Assembly (NCBI RefSeq): GCF_000092925.1
Contig: NC_014217.1
Span: 3,658,001-3,722,000 of the forward strand
Length of the DNA stretch: 64,000 nt
Direction: 5' to 3'
DNA from: Ancylobacter novellus DSM 506
GTDB lineage: Bacteria; Pseudomonadota; Alphaproteobacteria; Rhizobiales; Xanthobacteraceae
The position numbers and the translations under genes were made by a program. Every line of letters begins with the position of its first letter. Within the stretch, counting starts at the first letter, position 1. Shown one piece after another: positions 61,934 to 64,000 of this stretch. A model generated the notes under the pieces. The model had not been told where the DNA came from. It made no database searches and worked only from the letters and a program-made list of their open reading frames with translations.

Positions 61934-62052
61934 CGTCATCCTGAGGTGCCCGGCGTTTCGCCGGGCCTCGAAGGATGCTCGCAAAGCGCACGGTAGCGAC
62001 CATCCTTCGAGGCTCCCCCGGACCAAGTCCGGGGTCGCACCTCAGGATGACG
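61934..62052. repeat. Dispersed palindromic repeat, full copy F
   Basis: CGTCATCCTGAGGTGC and GCACCTCAGGATGACG flank GCCCGGC/GCCGGGC and CCCCCGGA/TCCGGGG hairpins, the latter like that in copy A. A fragment of the second repeat family follows at 62081-62115. Both lie between convergent genes. Confidence 0.88.
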
Positions 62053-62136
62053 GCGCTTCTGCTTACCGAGCGGAAAGCGATCCCGGATCGTCCCTGCGGG
62101 ACGTCCGGGATGACGCGAGATATTAGGGTCGCGCCC

Positions 62137-62616
62137 TCAGTTCAGCACGGCCGGATCGAACGGGTAGGGCACCGCCGGGCCGCCCTTGAGCGGCAGCACG
62201 ATGCTGGCCTTGCCGGGCGAGCCTTCCTTGCCGTTCTGGTCCTTCAGCCCGATCTCCAGATCGACCACGCCGTAATCGCCGCGCTGGCTCTTGGCCGTCA
62301 CGCGGCCCCAGGCGGTGAGCGTGTCGCCAGGAATGTTCATGCCGCGATACTGGAAGCTCATCTTCCACAGCCAGCCGGTCTCGCCGACCCAGTCGGCCAG
62401 CACCTGCGCCAGCACATGCTGCTTCCACGAGCCGTTGATCAGCACGTCCGGCAGGCCGTCATGCTCGGTGGCGTAGCGCCAGTCGTAGTGGATCTTGTGC
62501 CAGTTCTCCATGGCGGCCGACCAGCGGATGATGTGCGCCGTGGTCATCGGGCCCTTGACGATGGTGGGGATGTCGTCGCCCACCGTGATGTTCTCGAAGG
62601 ATACGGGCTCGGCCAT
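62137..62616 (-). CDS. MaoC-like hotdog dehydratase, small subunit
   Basis: The 159-residue protein has 'VSFENITVGDDIPTIVKGPMTTAHIIRWSAAMENWHKIHYDWRYATE' and a hotdog core, like the C-terminal half of FAS1-type (R)-specific hydratases. It follows the next gene after 3 bases. The two should form a heteromeric hydratase acting on an enoyl-CoA. Confidence 0.85.
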   Translation of the reverse strand: MAEPVSFENITVGDDIPTIVKGPMTTAHIIRWSAAMENWHKIHYDWRYATEHDGLPDVLINGSWKQHVLAQVLADWVGETGWLWKMSFQYRGMNIPGDTLTAWGRVTAKSQRGDYGVVDLEIGLKDQNGKEGSPGKASIVLPLKGGPAVPYPFDPAVLN

Positions 62617-62619
62617 CGT

Positions 62620-63162
62620 CTATCTCATGATCATGGTGTTGAGCGACTTGAGCAGCGGACGTGCGTCCGCGGTCCGGTACCCGTCCTCGATGAGGACCAT
62701 CACCATCGGACCGGCCTTGCCCTGCTTCTGGTAGATGTCGCGGTAGATCGAGCGGCATTGGATGTGCTCGCCGAGCCTGGGATAGCTGTAGAACTCGTAT
62801 TCGTAGCCGCCATTGAGGATGCCCGAGAGCGGGATCGGCAGCTTCGGCAGGCCCGGCCGCATGGCGCGGGAGACGCCGTCGAAATCCGGATCGCCGGCGG
62901 CCGCGAGCGAATCGTGCAACTCGTCCGCCGGGCGGCGGAAGGCGTGCACGGGAAAGCCCGGCGGGGTGACGACGCCGCCATAGCGGGTGCCGGCGGCGTA
63001 GTCGGCGTCCCAGAAGCGCGGATTGGGGTCCATCAGCGCCTGGAAGAAGCGGCGCAGCTCGCTCGCCTCCACCGCATGCGGCGCCTCGACCCATTCGGAC
63101 GCGGCGCCGATCACGGCGCGCACGTCCCCGGTGATGTAGTTGACCAGTTCGTCAACCGCCAT
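62620..63162 (-). CDS. FAS1-like dehydratase, MaoC N-terminal type subunit
   Basis: The 180-residue protein matches the MaoC_dehydrat_N group ('EASELRRFFQALMDPNPRFWDADYAAGTRYGGVVTPPGFPVHAF'). Such halves pair with a second hotdog subunit, here the 62137 gene. It would be the hydratase of the LacI-controlled module. The operator at 63257 lies 95 bases upstream. Confidence 0.85.
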   Translation of the reverse strand: MAVDELVNYITGDVRAVIGAASEWVEAPHAVEASELRRFFQALMDPNPRFWDADYAAGTRYGGVVTPPGFPVHAFRRPADELHDSLAAAGDPDFDGVSRAMRPGLPKLPIPLSGILNGGYEYEFYSYPRLGEHIQCRSIYRDIYQKQGKAGPMVMVLIEDGYRTADARPLLKSLNTMIMR

Positions 63163-63256
63163 TCGCGTGGTCCTCCCTTCGCGACTTTTGTTCTGCCGGG
63201 CCGCGCGCGACGGGTTGGCCGGCGCGCGACGTTCGGGCGGTCAGTCTAAATGCCGA

Positions 63257-63269
63257 TGAAACGTTTTCA
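63257..63269. promoter_or_regulatory. LacI-type operator TGAAACGTTTTCA
   Basis: The site lies between the divergent dehydratase and oxidoreductase genes and may control both. It has one extra base between the half-sites compared with 54989 and 58299. Confidence 0.6.
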
Positions 63270-63383
63270 ATACGAAATCCGCGTGGCAGATTGCTAACCT
63301 CGCGTCGCGGGGCGGCTATTTGGCCGCCGCAGAAGGACAAGCGGCCGAGCCGCGAATGAAATGGCAGCCGGGAGGAAAAAGTT

Positions 63384-64000
63384 GTGAAAATCGTTTTTAT
63401 CGGGGCGTCGCACTGGCACCTCGACCTCTATCTCATCCCCCTGCTGGAGGTGCCCGGCGCCGAGCTGGTCGGCATCGCCGATCCCGATGCGGCGGTGGTG
63501 GCGCGTCTGACGGCGCGCCTCGGCTGCGCCGGCGACACCGACTATCGCGCCCTGTGCCGACGACTGAAGCCGGATTTCGTCTTCGCCCTCGGCCGCCACA
63601 TCGACATGCCCGAAGAGGCGCGCTTCCTGATCGAGGAGGGTATCCCCTTCGCGTTGGAGAAGCCCTGTGGGCTGAACACAGCCGACGTCGCCTCCATCGC
63701 CGAACTGGCCGAGCGCAGGGGCGCCTTCGCCTCGGTGCCGCTGGTGTTCCGCAATGGCGACTTCGCCCGGCACCTGGAGGGCCTGAAGGCGGAGGGGGAT
63801 CTGAGCTACGCCACCTTCCGCTTCATCGCCGGCTTCCCGGCGCGCTACCGGCAGGCCGGCTGCGACTGGATGCTCGACCCGGCGCTGTCGGGCGGCGGCT
63901 GCACCATCAACCTCGCCATCCACTTCTTCGACCTCGCCATAAGGCTATTTGGCGACGAGGTGCGGGTGCTCAGCGCCACCATGGCCAACCATGCCTGGCG
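63384..64000 (+). CDS. Gfo/Idh/MocA-family oxidoreductase, N-terminal part (runs off window)
   Basis: The first 205 residues are visible from a GTG start with a GGAGG site. The Rossmann start 'VKIVFIGASHWHLDLYLIPLLEV' replaces the usual GxGxxG with GASHWH. 'VGIADPDAAVVARLTARLG' and the family motif ALEKPCGLN follow, then a domain with 'GGGCTINLAIHFFDLAIRLFG'. These proteins oxidise or reduce sugars and polyols with NAD(P). It is divergent from the dehydratase pair across a LacI-type site. Confidence 0.88.
   Translation, partial: MKIVFIGASHWHLDLYLIPLLEVPGAELVGIADPDAAVVARLTARLGCAGDTDYRALCRRLKPDFVFALGRHIDMPEEARFLIEEGIPFALEKPCGLNTADVASIAELAERRGAFASVPLVFRNGDFARHLEGLKAEGDLSYATFRFIAGFPARYRQAGCDWMLDPALSGGGCTINLAIHFFDLAIRLFGDEVRVLSATMANHAW

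Overview
The window looks like chromosomal DNA of a high-GC alphaproteobacterium, most likely a Hyphomicrobiales (Rhizobiales) member close to the Xanthobacteraceae. That placement is an inference. It rests on the split F1 ATP synthase operon atpHAGDC, acnA divergent from ccmAB, the adjacent DUF1223 and DUF2794 genes, an IF-1 with a basic tail, and the dispersed TCATCCTGAGG palindromic repeats typical of this group. Most of the DNA is core or metabolic genes; the right third is accessory catabolic DNA. || Layout: 0-5.2 kb holds the edge of a toxin-antitoxin pair, a methyltransferase, a DEAD-box RNA helicase, infA, a GntR regulator and tenA. 5.2-10.2 kb is the atp operon. 10.5-16.7 kb holds ccmBA, acnA and two conserved DUF genes. 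16.8-18.8 kb is the agmatine-to-putrescine pair aguB-aguA. 18.9-23.3 kb has an SDR-type reductase, an iron alcohol dehydrogenase and an OafA-like acyltransferase. 23.4-27.4 kb is a complete nickel-pincer operon (larA-larC-larE-larB). || 27.8-41.4 kb is a selenium island: selD, a formate dehydrogenase-N operon whose catalytic subunit has an in-frame UGA selenocysteine codon and a bacterial SECIS hairpin, fdhE, selA, selB and tRNA-Sec (selC). The 3' end of selB and the tRNA gene are separated by a ~1 kb AT-richer insert. The insert is bounded by a perfect 49-bp direct repeat made of the 5' half of the tRNA gene. Removing one repeat unit on paper joins selB in frame straight through selC, so this looks like an integrative element (or its remnant) sitting in tRNA-Sec. 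|| 41.6-64 kb is a catabolic region with two parallel modules. Module one is an MFS transporter, a NicX/aminopeptidase-T-like metalloenzyme, a GntR regulator, a PotABCD-type ABC importer, a CaiB CoA-transferase and a MaoC hydratase, with the palindrome TGTCGACA at its promoters. The same palindrome recurs 14 kb away before two alpha/beta hydrolases. Module two is an ABC importer with a fused double permease, two further CaiB-family proteins, a LacI regulator, a pair of hotdog dehydratases and a Gfo/Idh/MocA oxidoreductase, with TGAAACGnTTCA-type palindromes at its promoters. Together they suggest uptake, ring or amide cleavage and CoA-dependent breakdown of an unidentified organic acid or N-containing compound. 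The substrate cannot be read from the sequence.
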